From Apiosordaria backusii (lineage: Eukaryota > Ascomycota > Sordariomycetes > Sordariales > Lasiosphaeriaceae), in the NCBI GenBank assembly GCA_030549205.1, contig JAUKTV010000003.1, positions 2,666,001-2,730,000 on the forward strand: a DNA stretch of 64,000 bases, in the 5' to 3' direction. Below the pieces are notes generated by a model. It made no database searches. It had not been told where the DNA came from and saw only the letters and a list, made by a program, of their open reading frames with translations. Below are positions 11,401-22,164 of this stretch, in pieces. Position 1 is the stretch's first letter, and each line of letters begins with the position of its first letter. Made by a program: the position numbers and the translations under genes.

Positions 11401-14154
11401 GCCGTACAAGCAATGTTTTTTTCTACGGGTCTCTTTGCTTTTTTTGCAAGACAGATGTACATGGACACAGACACTCCCCACTGAGACAGACAGAGATCTG
11501 AGCCCTACCCTTCCCTTTCCCCGCCACGCAGATCAGCAAGAAACACCCAGATAAACGTGGGCTGGGGCTCAGACTCACCAAGACCTTTTGTCAGTGCTTG
11601 TAGATCACACGAGTGGGAAAAAAGAAACAAAGAAAGGTTTCCTGGTGAAATGTCTTGCATCAGACGGCACAGTGTTACCAGTCTCGATATTTGGCCGTCC
11701 TACCCCTCATATCTCACCAACCCTCATGGTTGACATGACACCACCACGATCCCAACCCTGATGATCCGCCTCCTTGGCCTCTCCATCTCGACCCGGCAGA
11801 ACGGGTGGGTGGACAGGAAAGTATCTCTTTCTCCTCTTGCAGCTCGCACTCGTCTCGGGGTGATGTACTCTACGATCTTACTCCGTTCCGTTCCGTACCT
11901 ACATGGCTTATTTAACTACGCCCGTCCGTCCACATTCTATTAACCAAGCCGAATTTTTTTGAATTTTTTTTTCCTCTGCCCCGGAGATACATCCCATCCA
12001 ACCCCATCCCATCGGAAATCCCCCTCGTGTCACACCTCATGAAAAGAAGCCTCCCAATAGAAGCTCCAGAACACGCACCTCCAGGGGACCCAGCGGGAAC
12101 AATCTCCTGACTTCCGCGGACCTGTATCCAATCCATTGGGCGTGGGCCATCGCCTCTCCGCTGAAGATGCAATGTATGCATGTGGCAGCCCTTCTCAGCT
12201 CAACTCACAGTCCGTCCCAAGCCCGACGATATCTTGTGTAGGCTTTCGGCAGGTAGGTAAATGTACACAATGTAGGTTGCCTGCCGTTTCTGCAACTAAG
12301 CCCAGCCCAACAACAAGGGTTCGTCAGCCCATCAATCAGCCAGAGTGGCATCAAGGGCAGAAGAAGCTATTGTTAGAAACTTGCACCATGTCACCCTCCT
12401 GGGTACTGTATGTAGGGCACAGAAAACAACATAATCACCGTGACAACCGATCTTGGTCCACCGATCCCAATCGGTCGACTTGTCAGTGGTAGGTGTCAGT
12501 TGTTAGTCAAACAAGGCGTCCGCCGTCCGAGAGCAGCAACCGCCAATCCATCCATCATCGTTTCTAGAATTTTGCCAATTCTTATGAAGACGCTTGGAGA
12601 AAAAAGAAAACATGGCCGTTGTGAACAATCTGAAACACAGCGCCTTTTCGATGCTTTTTCTTACCTATCCCTTGTCAGCCCCACCACGGCTTACCGCCAG
12701 AGCAACTGTGATGATCCGCGGGTAATCCGTGATCCGCCCGTAACCCTTTTGTTTACTTTCCGTCCGAATGTTGATACAGATATTGTCCCGTACGAGATAT
12801 TCCCGCGCCGGGAGCGGGCATCAAGCCCATCAGTTACCCGCTTTGTGTGAATACCGCTCTGACGGGAAAGTCCCCAAGGTTGATGTCTATCGAAAAAGCG
12901 GTGACGTCGCTGCTAAGTTCCAAGAGATTTAATTACCCCAGTGCTGGTGGAGCGAACCCTGTCCTGAGCCAAGCGTGCTGAACCCCAAGCATCAGGTGTT
13001 TCGACTCCCCTTGTTGAACAAAATGCTTGTCTGCTGGCATTCCCTGGTTTGTCAAGGTTGGCAGCAACACTCTCGACTTCCAGGTTAGATACTATCGGAG
13101 TGGATTATTCGTGTGTAAAAACCTCGTAAAGATGAAGCTGGGTGATGGGAGATGGCTAAAAGTCAGGGAGCTTTGTGAAACCGGGCCACTGCACATTTGC
13201 TTCCCGGCCTTACGGGGAAGAATGATAACTGCACTTTGTACATAAATATACCGCAGTCTGGACGGTTGTCTGCGCCGGGTATTCGCCGAGGGCTGTTCAA
13301 TTCGTATAATGTTCCCTTATTTGGGGGGCTTGTGGAATAATCTCTTTGCTGCAGTCATCATGATTTGGAAGAAGATATCCGAGCAAGTTTGACCCTTGCT
13401 TCTCGAAAAGGAGGCTCTGTTCGGGCTGCCAAGGGGTGTTCACGGGCCAACAGCACAGCAGCTTCAAGGAAGAAATCCTGCTGTCAAAATGCGAGATGCG
13501 AGGCGAATGAATTGAATTGTTGCAGGCCAACAGAATGTCGTCGTTACGCTGGGAGTTGGAAAAAGAGTGGTGACTTGGGGTTGGAACAACGCGCAGCGAT
13601 TGGTGCAACACGCTCAGTCGCGCAAAGAAGGCGGCCTGAGCCGCGTTCCGATCGCGTCATTCCACTTCTGGAAAGCCAAGCTCGCCTTGCTGGGCACAGG
13701 GCAGTTTCACAGTGCAGACAGGGGTGATGAAACACTGTGCTAGGTTGGTGATGAAGATTCCCTGTCTGAGATGTCAACAAACGGCGCTTAGGAGCTGAGT
13801 AGCGAGATGTGATGAAGTGAACCCCGAAAATGCCTCGGCCTACAGAGAAGAAATGGGAAGTGAGATGATGTCGGAGCAGCATCTGCTTCTGGAAGATTTG
13901 GAAGATGAAGTTGAGCTGACAACTTTTCATTATCGAACATGCACCAATCAGAGCCAAGATTGCCAGCTGATGGCGGCTGCAGGACAACGACAATCTCCGC
14001 TCCAGAGAATTCTCAGCACGCAACAGCAGGCATATGAGGCATTCGACTCAACGACCCCTACAGATATCATCAGAGCTCGCCAAGTGGTGATTTTACACTA
14101 TCTGATAAGCTACGCCACAATCACATATACCATCACAGAAAATTACCGCCCACC
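8463..14154. other. Long gene-empty divergent intergenic region (~5.7 kb)
   Basis: The region separates the minus-strand unknown gene from GCN20. All open frames here are under ~165 codons, overlap one another on both strands and carry no recognisable motif. I saw no transposon ends and no strong AT-richness of the kind left by RIP. A CRE-like TGACGTCG occurs at 12902. It may hold long 5' leaders, non-coding transcripts or a decayed gene; nothing can be named. Confidence 0.5.
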
Positions 14155-16468
14155 ATGGACGCCGAAATCAGATCGGCCGTGCCGAACATCGACCCAGTGA
14201 TTTCCGAATACTCGGCCGGCTACCTGACCCATGCCTCCACAGCTTGGTCCGGGTCCGGGGATGAGGAGACCACCGGACCGTCTCCGCTCGACGAGGCTGC
14301 CATTGCTATCACCGACCTCCTCGTCTCTGCCTCTGGTAACCCCAGCACTGCTCAACGAGAAAAGATCCAGAGCCTCGTTCAGAAGTGGGTTGACAAGTAT
14401 GCTGCTGCCACCGACAGCCTGGATAGGAGAGGCCCTGCCGTCAGGCGCCTCGACCAAACCATTCAAGTGAGCTCGCAGAGGAACATGTCCTCGACCCTCG
14501 CTGTGACCACTGGAGGTGTTGATCTGGAGTCAGCCAATGTGAGGAAAGTCGAGTCCAAGGTCGACAAGAAGAAGCTCGAAAAGGCCGAGAGAAAGATTGC
14601 CGCCAAGCAGAGCAAGAAGACCTTCAAGACGGTCGAGTATGAGGCTTCACGTCTCCTCAACCAGCCCGAGTCTGCCCAGTCATACGAAGATTTCTACATG
14701 GCTGTCAACCCTCTGCAGCTGGGTGGTGCCCAGAGTGGCAAGTCCAAGGACATCAAGATTGACAATATCGATGTCTCGATTGGTGGCAACAGGATCTTGA
14801 CCGACACCACCTTGACACTTTCCTATGGCCACCGCTATGGTCTCGTTGGTAACAACGGTGTGGGTAAATCTACTCTTCTGAGAGCTCTGTCTCGAAGAGA
14901 GGTTCCTATCCCGACGCATATCTCTATTCTGCACGTCGAGCAAGAAATTACTGGTGACGATACCCCTGCCTTGCAGGCTGTTCTCGATGCCGATGTTTGG
15001 CGCAAGGTGTTGCTGAAAGAGCAGAGCGTATGTTTGATCTCCTCACACTGTTTTCGGCCGTTGCTGACAAGAAGCATAGGAAATCACACAAAAACTGGCA
15101 GACATCGAGGCGCAGCGTACCGGCCTGGCAGATACGTCAACGGACGCGGCAAGACTCGACAAGGACCGCGAGGCCCTCGATAACCGCCTCGGTGATATCC
15201 AGGGCAAGCTTGCTGAAATGGAATCCGATAAAGCAGAGTCCAGAGCTGCCAGTATTCTGGCTGGTCTCGGTTTCTCTCCCGAAAGACAGCAGTATGCCAC
15301 CAAGACATTCTCTGGTGGTTGGCGTATGCGCCTGGCTCTTGCTAGAGCTCTTTTCTGCGAGCCCGATCTCCTGCTTCTTGACGAACCGTCTAACATGTTG
15401 GACGTTCCGTCTATTACTTTCCTTTCCAACTACCTACAAGGCTACCCGAGCACCGTCCTTGTCGTTTCTCACGACAGAGCGTTCCTCAACGAAGTGGCAA
15501 CTGACATCATTCACCAACACTCTATGCGTCTCGACTACTACCGTGGTGCCAACTTCGAATCCTTCTATGCAACCAAAGAGGAGCGGAGAAAGGTGGCCAA
15601 GAGGGAGTACGAGAACCAGATGGCACAGCGTGCCCATCTCCAAGCCTTCATCGACAAGTTCCGTTACAACGCCGCCAAGTCTTCAGAAGCACAATCCCGT
15701 ATCAAGAAGCTGGAGCGCATGCCTGTTCTTGAGGCTCCTGAGGCGGAGTATAGCGTCCACTTCAAGTTCCCAGATGTTGAAAAGATGACGCCACCGATTG
15801 TGCAAATGTCCGAGGTCACTTTTGGCTACACACCGGACAAGATTCTTCTCAGAAATGTCGACCTCGATGTTCAACTGGATTCCAGAATCGGCATTGTTGG
15901 ACCCAACGGTGCTGGTAAAACAACGATCCTCAAGCTTCTTATCGGAAAGCTGCAGCCTACATCTGGTTCCATCACCCAGAACCCGCGTCTTCGTGTTGGT
16001 TTCTTTGCCCAGCATCACGTTGATGCTCTCGATCTCAATGCCAGTGCCGTCACTTTCATGGCCAAGACCTACCCTGGCAGGACCGATGAAGAATACCGCC
16101 GCCAACTGGGTGCGTTCGGTATCACTGGTACGACTGGTCTACAAAAGATGGCTCTGCTCTCTGGTGGCCAAAAGTCTCGTGTGGCTTTTGCTTGTCTGGC
16201 ACTTACCAACCCCCACATCTTGGTTCTGGATGAACCTTCTAACCATTTGGATATTGAAGCTATGGATGCTCTGTCTGAGGCGCTCCAGCAGTTTCAGGGT
16301 GGTGTGCTGATGGTTTCTCACGACGTCACCATGCTGCAAACAGTGTGCACGTCGTTGTGGGTGTGTGATCATGGCACGGTGGAGAAGTTCCCTGGTGATG
16401 TCCAGGCTTACAAAAAGAGAATCACGGCTCAGGCTGATGCGGCTGGTGTTGCGAAGCAGCTCACTTAA
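14155..16468 (+). CDS. gcn20: GCN20-type ABC-F ATPase, activator of the GCN2 kinase pathway
   Basis: The soluble twin ATPase binds GCN1 on ribosomes and helps uncharged tRNA activate GCN2, which phosphorylates eIF2alpha and so raises CPC1/GCN4 translation. Exons are 14155-15027 and 15080-16468; the 52-nt intron has GTATGT, GCTGAC and TAG, phase 0. The protein is 753 residues, almost the yeast GCN20 length. Residues 1-~190 form the N-terminal GCN1-binding type region, then two ABC domains follow: Walker A GNNGVGKST, signature FSGGW, Walker B LLLLDEPSNMLD; then GPNGAGKTT, LSGGQ and LVLDEPSNHLD. There are no membrane segments. The start is ATG in CCACCATGG context. The nearest alternatives, New1 or eEF3, are larger and carry extra domains. 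Confidence 0.95.
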
Positions 16469-17145
16469 GAGGGTTTGTGGTGTCGTTGTACATAGCGTAA
16501 ATGATATGAATATGAAAAGCGTTTTATCGCGCAAGCGGCTCATATCAGGCAGTTTGATATGAGTAATGAATGATATTGAGATGGGCGAATAGCCATGGAG
16601 AAAGGTAGCATCCAATCAGCTGTCCAACTGATATCAGGCGATTGCACTGAATCGTTCCCGGTGGTCCCCATTTGACTGCTCTAACCTCAAGCATAAAGAC
16701 AGAGTCTGTTTGTACTTGTGATGATTAATGAAGCTATGAATGTTTCTCTCATATCAAGCATTCAGCCCCTGAGGGATATCAATATTATGTGTTGTCAGAG
16801 GCTTGGAAAGAGGTTGGTGGCACCCAAACGCGGTTAGCGTGTTGTGAGTTCCCCCTCCTGATTCTGGCGAATGGGAGTCAACATTGGGGCACGCAGGGAC
16901 CACCCGGCAGCTGGGACTTTCCCCGATTCTCGTCCATTGGTGGTCCCTGATCCCCACTTGGCAGCAGCGGTGAACAGGTCGTTGCCTCTTCATTTCCTCG
17001 CCCCCAAAAATCAACAAATCTCCTCCCCTCCCAAAATCTCCACCGGCTGCTTTTCAGACCCGACGTCGTCTGTTGTCCATCCCCCTCGACCTTCTTCTCT
17101 TCTTTATCGTCAAGTGTCAAAACACCATCCCAGTAAACCGCCAAA
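16469..17145. other. Intergenic: gcn20 3' UTR and beta-tubulin promoter
   Basis: It holds a 9-bp hairpin at 16539-16563 and several copies of ATATCA or its complement (see findings). The ~120 bases before the tubulin ATG are rich in C and T, and the ATG sits in CCAAAATGC context. Confidence 0.6.
16539..16563 (+). repeat. Perfect 9-bp inverted repeat in the gcn20 3' region
   Basis: CTCATATCA and TGATATGAG pair perfectly around a 7-base loop. It begins 70 bases after the gcn20 stop. It may be an RNA hairpin in the 3' UTR; there is no T-run that would suggest another role. Confidence 0.75.
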
Positions 17146-19013
17146 ATGCGTGAGATTGTAAGTCGACTTCACCATCCTACATTCTCGAGAACTTAAAGAC
17201 GCGTCCCTGTGGCTTTTTTTGGTCCCTGGCTCAAACCCCACTCTCGGGATCATGCCGCAAGAGAGCTTCCGGGGACGACTTCAGGTCGAGGGCTGCCATG
17301 GCGAGGGCAGTAAACAACATCATGACGACGATGGCTAACCACTTTCTTTTCTTCAACAGGTCCATCTTCAGACCGGCCAGTGTGTAAGTAGTCGATCGGC
17401 TCGAATCCATCTACGACTACAGCTCAGTAATGCTAACACCACCCTTTCAGGGTAACCAAATTGGTGCCGCCTTCTGGTATGTCCCACCAACTTCGCGACT
17501 TGTGAGGCGATAGCGTGGCAAGTGATCGAGACTGACTTCTTCTCCAGGCAGATTATCTCTGGCGAGCACGGCCTGGACAGCAATGGCGTGTATGTGTTAT
17601 CGGCGAACCTTCCATCATTCGATCCATCACTCACCGCTCCCATAGGTATAATGGCACTTCAGAGCTCCAGCTCGAGCGCATGAACGTCTACTTCAATGAG
17701 GTAAATAACCAATAGCGTGCCTTCACCAACCACATCCGAGCATGGCGGCTGACACTGGTGATTCTCCAGGCTTCCGGCAACAAGTATGTTCCCCGCGCCG
17801 TCCTCGTCGATCTCGAGCCCGGCACCATGGACGCTGTCCGTGCCGGTCCCTTCGGCCAGCTTTTCCGCCCCGACAACTTCGTCTTCGGCCAGTCCGGTGC
17901 CGGCAACAACTGGGCCAAGGGTCATTACACTGAGGGTGCTGAGCTCGTTGACCAGGTCCTCGACGTTGTCCGTCGTGAGGCTGAGGGCTGCGACTGCCTC
18001 CAGGGTTTCCAGATCACTCACTCCCTCGGTGGTGGTACCGGTGCCGGCATGGGTACTCTTTTGATCTCCAAGATCCGCGAGGAGTTCCCCGACCGTATGA
18101 TGGCCACCTTCTCCGTCGTGCCATCCCCCAAGGTCTCCGACACCGTCGTTGAGCCCTACAACGCCACCCTCTCCGTTCACCAGCTTGTTGAGAACTCCGA
18201 CGAGACCTTCTGCATTGACAACGAGGCCCTCTACGACATCTGCATGCGTACCCTCAAGCTTCCCAACCCATCGTACGGTGATCTTAACCACCTCGTCTCC
18301 GCTGTCATGTCCGGCGTGACCGTTTCTCTCCGTTTCCCCGGCCAGCTCAACTCTGATCTCCGCAAGTTGGCTGTCAACATGGTTCCTTTCCCTCGTCTCC
18401 ATTTCTTCATGGTCGGCTTCGCTCCTCTGACCAGCCGTGGCGCCCACTCTTTCCGCGCCGTTTCCGTTCCCGAGTTGACCCAGCAGATGTTCGACCCCAA
18501 GAACATGATGGCTGCTTCCGACTTCCGCAACGGTCGTTACCTCACCTGCTCCGCCATCTTGTAAGTCTTGCCTGCTACCCTGACTATTTAGTGGTTTCAT
18601 GGATACTGATTTTGTTTTACAGCCGTGGCAAGGTCTCTATGAAGGAGGTTGAGGATCAGATGCGCAACGTGCAGAACAAGAACTCCTCTTACTTCGTTGA
18701 GTGGATCCCCAACAACGTTCAGACCGCCCTTTGCTCTATCCCTCCCCGCGGCCTTAAGATGTCGTCGACCTTCGTCGGCAACTCGACTGCCATCCAGGAG
18801 CTGTTCAAGCGTATTGGTGAGCAGTTCACTGCCATGTTCCGTCGCAAGGCTTTCTTGCATTGGTACACTGGCGAGGGTATGGACGAGATGGAGTTCACTG
18901 AGGCCGAGTCCAACATGAATGATCTCGTTTCGGAGTACCAGCAGTACCAGGATGCTGGCGTTGACGAGGAGGAGGAGGAGTACGAGGAGGAGGCCCCCGC
19001 CGAGGAGGAGTAG
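17146..19013 (+). CDS. tub-2: Beta-tubulin
   Basis: The GTP-binding partner of alpha-tubulin in microtubules, and the benzimidazole fungicide target. Seven exons: 17146-17157, 17360-17383, 17451-17476, 17548-17589, 17646-17700, 17770-18560 and 18623-19013. They total 446 residues, the family length, and begin with the autoregulatory MREI tetrapeptide. Four tiny 5' exons with introns after codons 4 and 12 are typical of ascomycete beta-tubulin. Visible motifs are the GGGTGAGMG tubulin signature and an acidic tail (EEEEEYEEEAPAEEE). The classic resistance positions carry the sensitive residues: Phe167, Glu198 and Phe200 (DETFCID). The gene is strongly C-ending in codon use, which suggests high expression. 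Confidence 0.98.
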
Positions 19014-20679
19014 AGTGCCAACGCCCAGCCCCCTCAAATGGCGCAGCCACCTCAAGTGATTGATCCAGATCTTTATGGTGGTGTTATCGCTGAGACTTTG
19101 CCAGGCGGTCCGTCGGTCGCGGATTTGTTCGAGACAGATTCTTCTAGGTGATGATGCATGGAAGCGGTCAAGATGTAGCCCTTTTTCTGTTGGTGGATAA
19201 TGGATTATTGATTATACCATTCGGGTTTACCGTGTTGAAAAAAGCTGCTTTGCGTGTATTGTTTTTTTTTCCCACCCCGTGCCTTCAGTTCTTGTTGCGA
19301 TGGAGCGGGAGTTTCGTCGAGGGGGTCGATCCGGACAAAGGACGAGAAGGGGGCCACGATTGGTCTTTGGACGGCCCCTTTTTCAAACATAGTACATTAG
19401 AAAATATATGCGCACGCATGGTGGTAATTACCCATTCGACTTGTTTATCTTTGTTTGGGTTCCCAATGTGTGTGCCTCTTCTGGTGGTGTTTTCTATGGA
19501 AATGATGTTCGGACGTCCACCCAGGTCAGGGCGAGGTGGATGTGAACCATGCTTGGTAGGTGGGTGACAGGTAGGTAAGGTAATTGTCTGAGAGGGGTTG
19601 CTTGATGGTGGTGATGAGTAGCTGGGTACCAGGGTAGAGACTGGCCAGGGCTAATTTTCACATAAAGGTAACCTGCTGCTTTGTATTGATTTTTCTATCT
19701 GGAAAGAACAGGGGAGTTAAAGTAAGCCAAGCATGGTGATGATGATGAGTAGGTAGGTAGGTTGATGGGTTGGTGGGTGTTTGGGTGGTGTTCTTTCTCA
19801 TATTTTTTTTTTTTTTTTGGTTTTTGTTTCTCGAAAAAAGTAAAAAAAAAACAAAAAAAAACGTTGGGGGGGTTAAAGGAGGATGGATGGGTTGTTAAGG
19901 GAGTAAGGTGGCTTGTCAAGGAGTGGGTACCTTAGTTTGGCGAGGTGTAGGTAGGTGGCTTGTCGAGAGGGTACCAAGGTAGGTTGCTTGTTACCTAGAA
20001 AGGTTGGTCGCTCAAAGTGGCAGGTGGTTCATGAAACAGTTGGCTTTGAAGGCGCTGCTGGCTGAAACTATCACCAGCGTAGGTAAGCTGAGGCATCTCT
20101 ACTGATAGCCCCCTATGATGTCAGGTTGCTGTGGTAATAAAAGAGAGATCAAGTTGGATGTGACAACCATGGAGCCATACGTTGACATGACTGCCATGAT
20201 CACAATATTCTGTCGTATTGTCCTCATATACACAAGGTCTAAGAGATATTTACAGGGACTTTTTCTGCCGCCGTCCTCGCCCCCCTTCCCTGTTTCCTTC
20301 GTAACTGCCATACCATCCATGCTACTATAATATTACTTTCCATGCCGGTATATCCTTGGGTATGGTTTTGGTTGTCCATGATGCAAACCAACCGCTATTT
20401 ATACTCCCATGATTTGACCCCCCCCCCCCCCCCCCCATCCATATGCACAACTGTTGATAAAAGAAGCCAAAATGCGAATACTCTTTACCTTCCTCGAGAT
20501 TTCAACCCAGAATGCCTATTTCCATTGCCCCCTGTGGTATTTGAAAGGATTGAACAGCCGAAAAGAAAAACGCCATGAAACCGTTGTCAGGGTGCCTTCT
20601 CGGTCCATCCGTACGCCGACATATTGTTTGATTCACCACCACTCAACAGGAACGGACGCCGTCATCTTCTTCACCGAGC
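19014..20679. other. Intergenic, simple-sequence rich
   Basis: This is the tubulin 3' region plus the 3' flank of the minus-strand kinase gene. It has a run of ~18 T at about 19802-19819, A-runs at 19843-19860, repeated TAGG/GTAGGTAGG motifs (19570-19980), and a 19-base C-run at 20418-20436. No coding signal was seen. Confidence 0.6.
20418..20436. repeat. Poly-C run of 19
   Basis: An uninterrupted run of 19 C follows TTTGA. Length calls for such homopolymers are unreliable, and this one lies between genes. Confidence 0.85.
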
Positions 20680-22164
20680 CTAACTTCCATTCACATAACT
20701 GCCATGCCCGTTGGCCTGACTGTGTAATACCCCGTTCTCGTGCCCATGGTGCTGATGCTGCAGGTCGGTAGGGCTGTCATGCACCGCCATGCCCGTCAAT
20801 CCATTCAGCGTGCTGCCTCTCCTAACTAGAGAGATAGTTGTGTTCATGGTCGCCGCCTTCGTCAGCACCGGGCTCCCCGTTCCAGTCCTTCGCAGCCGGG
20901 GTACTGCCCTACCCGTCTCACGCTCCGCCTCACAATTCCCGCATGGCCCTCCCCCTATCACTGCCATCCGTCTGAATAAAGGGTATAGGTCATTCGCCAT
21001 CGGCCTCCTCGTGAAATCCGCATCCATCATGGCACGGATGACTGGCAAGATGTCCTTGATCGCCGCAGCGGAGTCCGCCTTTTTGGGGTTGTTGTCAATG
21101 AGAAAATCTGCTATGTGTGAGAGCTGGTGTAGGTAGCCATCGAGATGGTCGAGCGATTCGGAATACTTGAATTCCCCCACGTGGTCGGTCCTTAATTGCT
21201 GCTCGGCGAAAACTGGCGGTCTCCCCAACAAGGTTGTCGCCATCTCCAGGAAGACGCAGCCAAGGGAGAACACATCAGACCGCTCGTCTCGCTGAGTCTC
21301 GTTGATTGCCTCAGGATCGGCGTATTTAAGAGTTTTCGGTGTTGGACCTTCAGAGTGTTGGCCAGTCTCAAAGTGTTTTGACAGGCCAAAGTCTGTCAAC
21401 ACTGGAAGAAGAAAGTCGTCTATGACGATGTTCTCGGGTTTGATGTCCTTGTGGCGGATCCTGATATTGCTCCTGTGGAGGAAGGCCACGGCTTGGGAAA
21501 GGCACCCAAAGTAAGTGTGCAAGGCCGACTCATAGTCTGGATCAGGTTTGTTGAGAATCTGGTTCATGAAGAAGCTGAGGTTGCACTGTGCTGGAGGGTA
21601 CATGGCAATACCCAAGATATGCTTTTTGATCTGTTGGTCGACCCTGATGGCCCTGACTCTTGCTCTCCGTTGTTGTCTCACCTCTCTGGTGGAAATGCAA
21701 TAATCTTCAAAGCTCGCCACGTAAACGACGATGTGAGGGTGTTTGATCGAGGCCATGGTCCTCACTTCCTCCAATGCGAGCATCCTTACATGGCTGTCGG
21801 GTCCGGGTGGGCGTAGGTTGTCCTTGCAAGTGATAACTTTCAAGGCGAGTTGCCGACGATATGGGTAACCTTCGGGTACATTTACTCTGTACACCACCGT
21901 CGTGCCGGATTCTCCAAGTTGTTCGCCGATCTGGATGAATGGGTGGGGTGCTCTGATGTACTCCTTATTGGCGTGGTGAAAAACTTTGTGCTTGCTGTCA
22001 TCGAGTCCTGCTCTCTCTACCGGCCGTATCCAGGCCTCCTCCGTTTCTCGGTCCTCTTCATCCCAGATAAAGTTGTCGTCGTCTCGCCAGTCCAGAAACT
22101 CGTCGAGCGTAATAGGTTGAGACTGAGTGATGGACTGGCTGCTGCCGGCTGAATCGAACGACAT
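20680..22164 (-). CDS. Protein kinase-like protein with variant catalytic motifs
   Basis: A single-exon gene of 494 residues, starting at the first ATG (22164). The kinase domain covers roughly residues 75-405: glycine loop GEQLGESGTTVVY, invariant Lys in LALKVI, catalytic loop RHKDIKPENIVID, DFG in LTDFGLSKHF, ADPEA in place of APE, and SDVFSLGCVFLEM. All catalytic residues (Lys, Asp of HKD, Asn, Asp of DFG) are present, so activity is likely. A Lys replaces the usual Arg of HRD. The C-terminal ~75 residues are low complexity and His/Gly rich. Filamentous fungi carry many such orphan kinases, often in rapidly evolving families. No substrate or pathway can be given. Confidence 0.85.
   Translation of the reverse strand: MSFDSAGSSQSITQSQPITLDEFLDWRDDDNFIWDEEDRETEEAWIRPVERAGLDDSKHKVFHHANKEYIRAPHPFIQIGEQLGESGTTVVYRVNVPEGYPYRRQLALKVITCKDNLRPPGPDSHVRMLALEEVRTMASIKHPHIVVYVASFEDYCISTREVRQQRRARVRAIRVDQQIKKHILGIAMYPPAQCNLSFFMNQILNKPDPDYESALHTYFGCLSQAVAFLHRSNIRIRHKDIKPENIVIDDFLLPVLTDFGLSKHFETGQHSEGPTPKTLKYADPEAINETQRDERSDVFSLGCVFLEMATTLLGRPPVFAEQQLRTDHVGEFKYSESLDHLDGYLHQLSHIADFLIDNNPKKADSAAAIKDILPVIRAMMDADFTRRPMANDLYPLFRRMAVIGGGPCGNCEAERETGRAVPRLRRTGTGSPVLTKAATMNTTISLVRRGSTLNGLTGMAVHDSPTDLQHQHHGHENGVLHSQANGHGSYVNGS

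Noticed and set aside
8463..14154. Degenerate transposon in the long gene gap
   Set aside because: No terminal repeats, no transposase or reverse transcriptase fragments, and no RIP-like AT-richness were seen by eye.
17659..18600. 313-codon antisense frame over beta-tubulin
   Set aside because: It is a shadow of strongly C-ending codons in the true gene and spans its introns.
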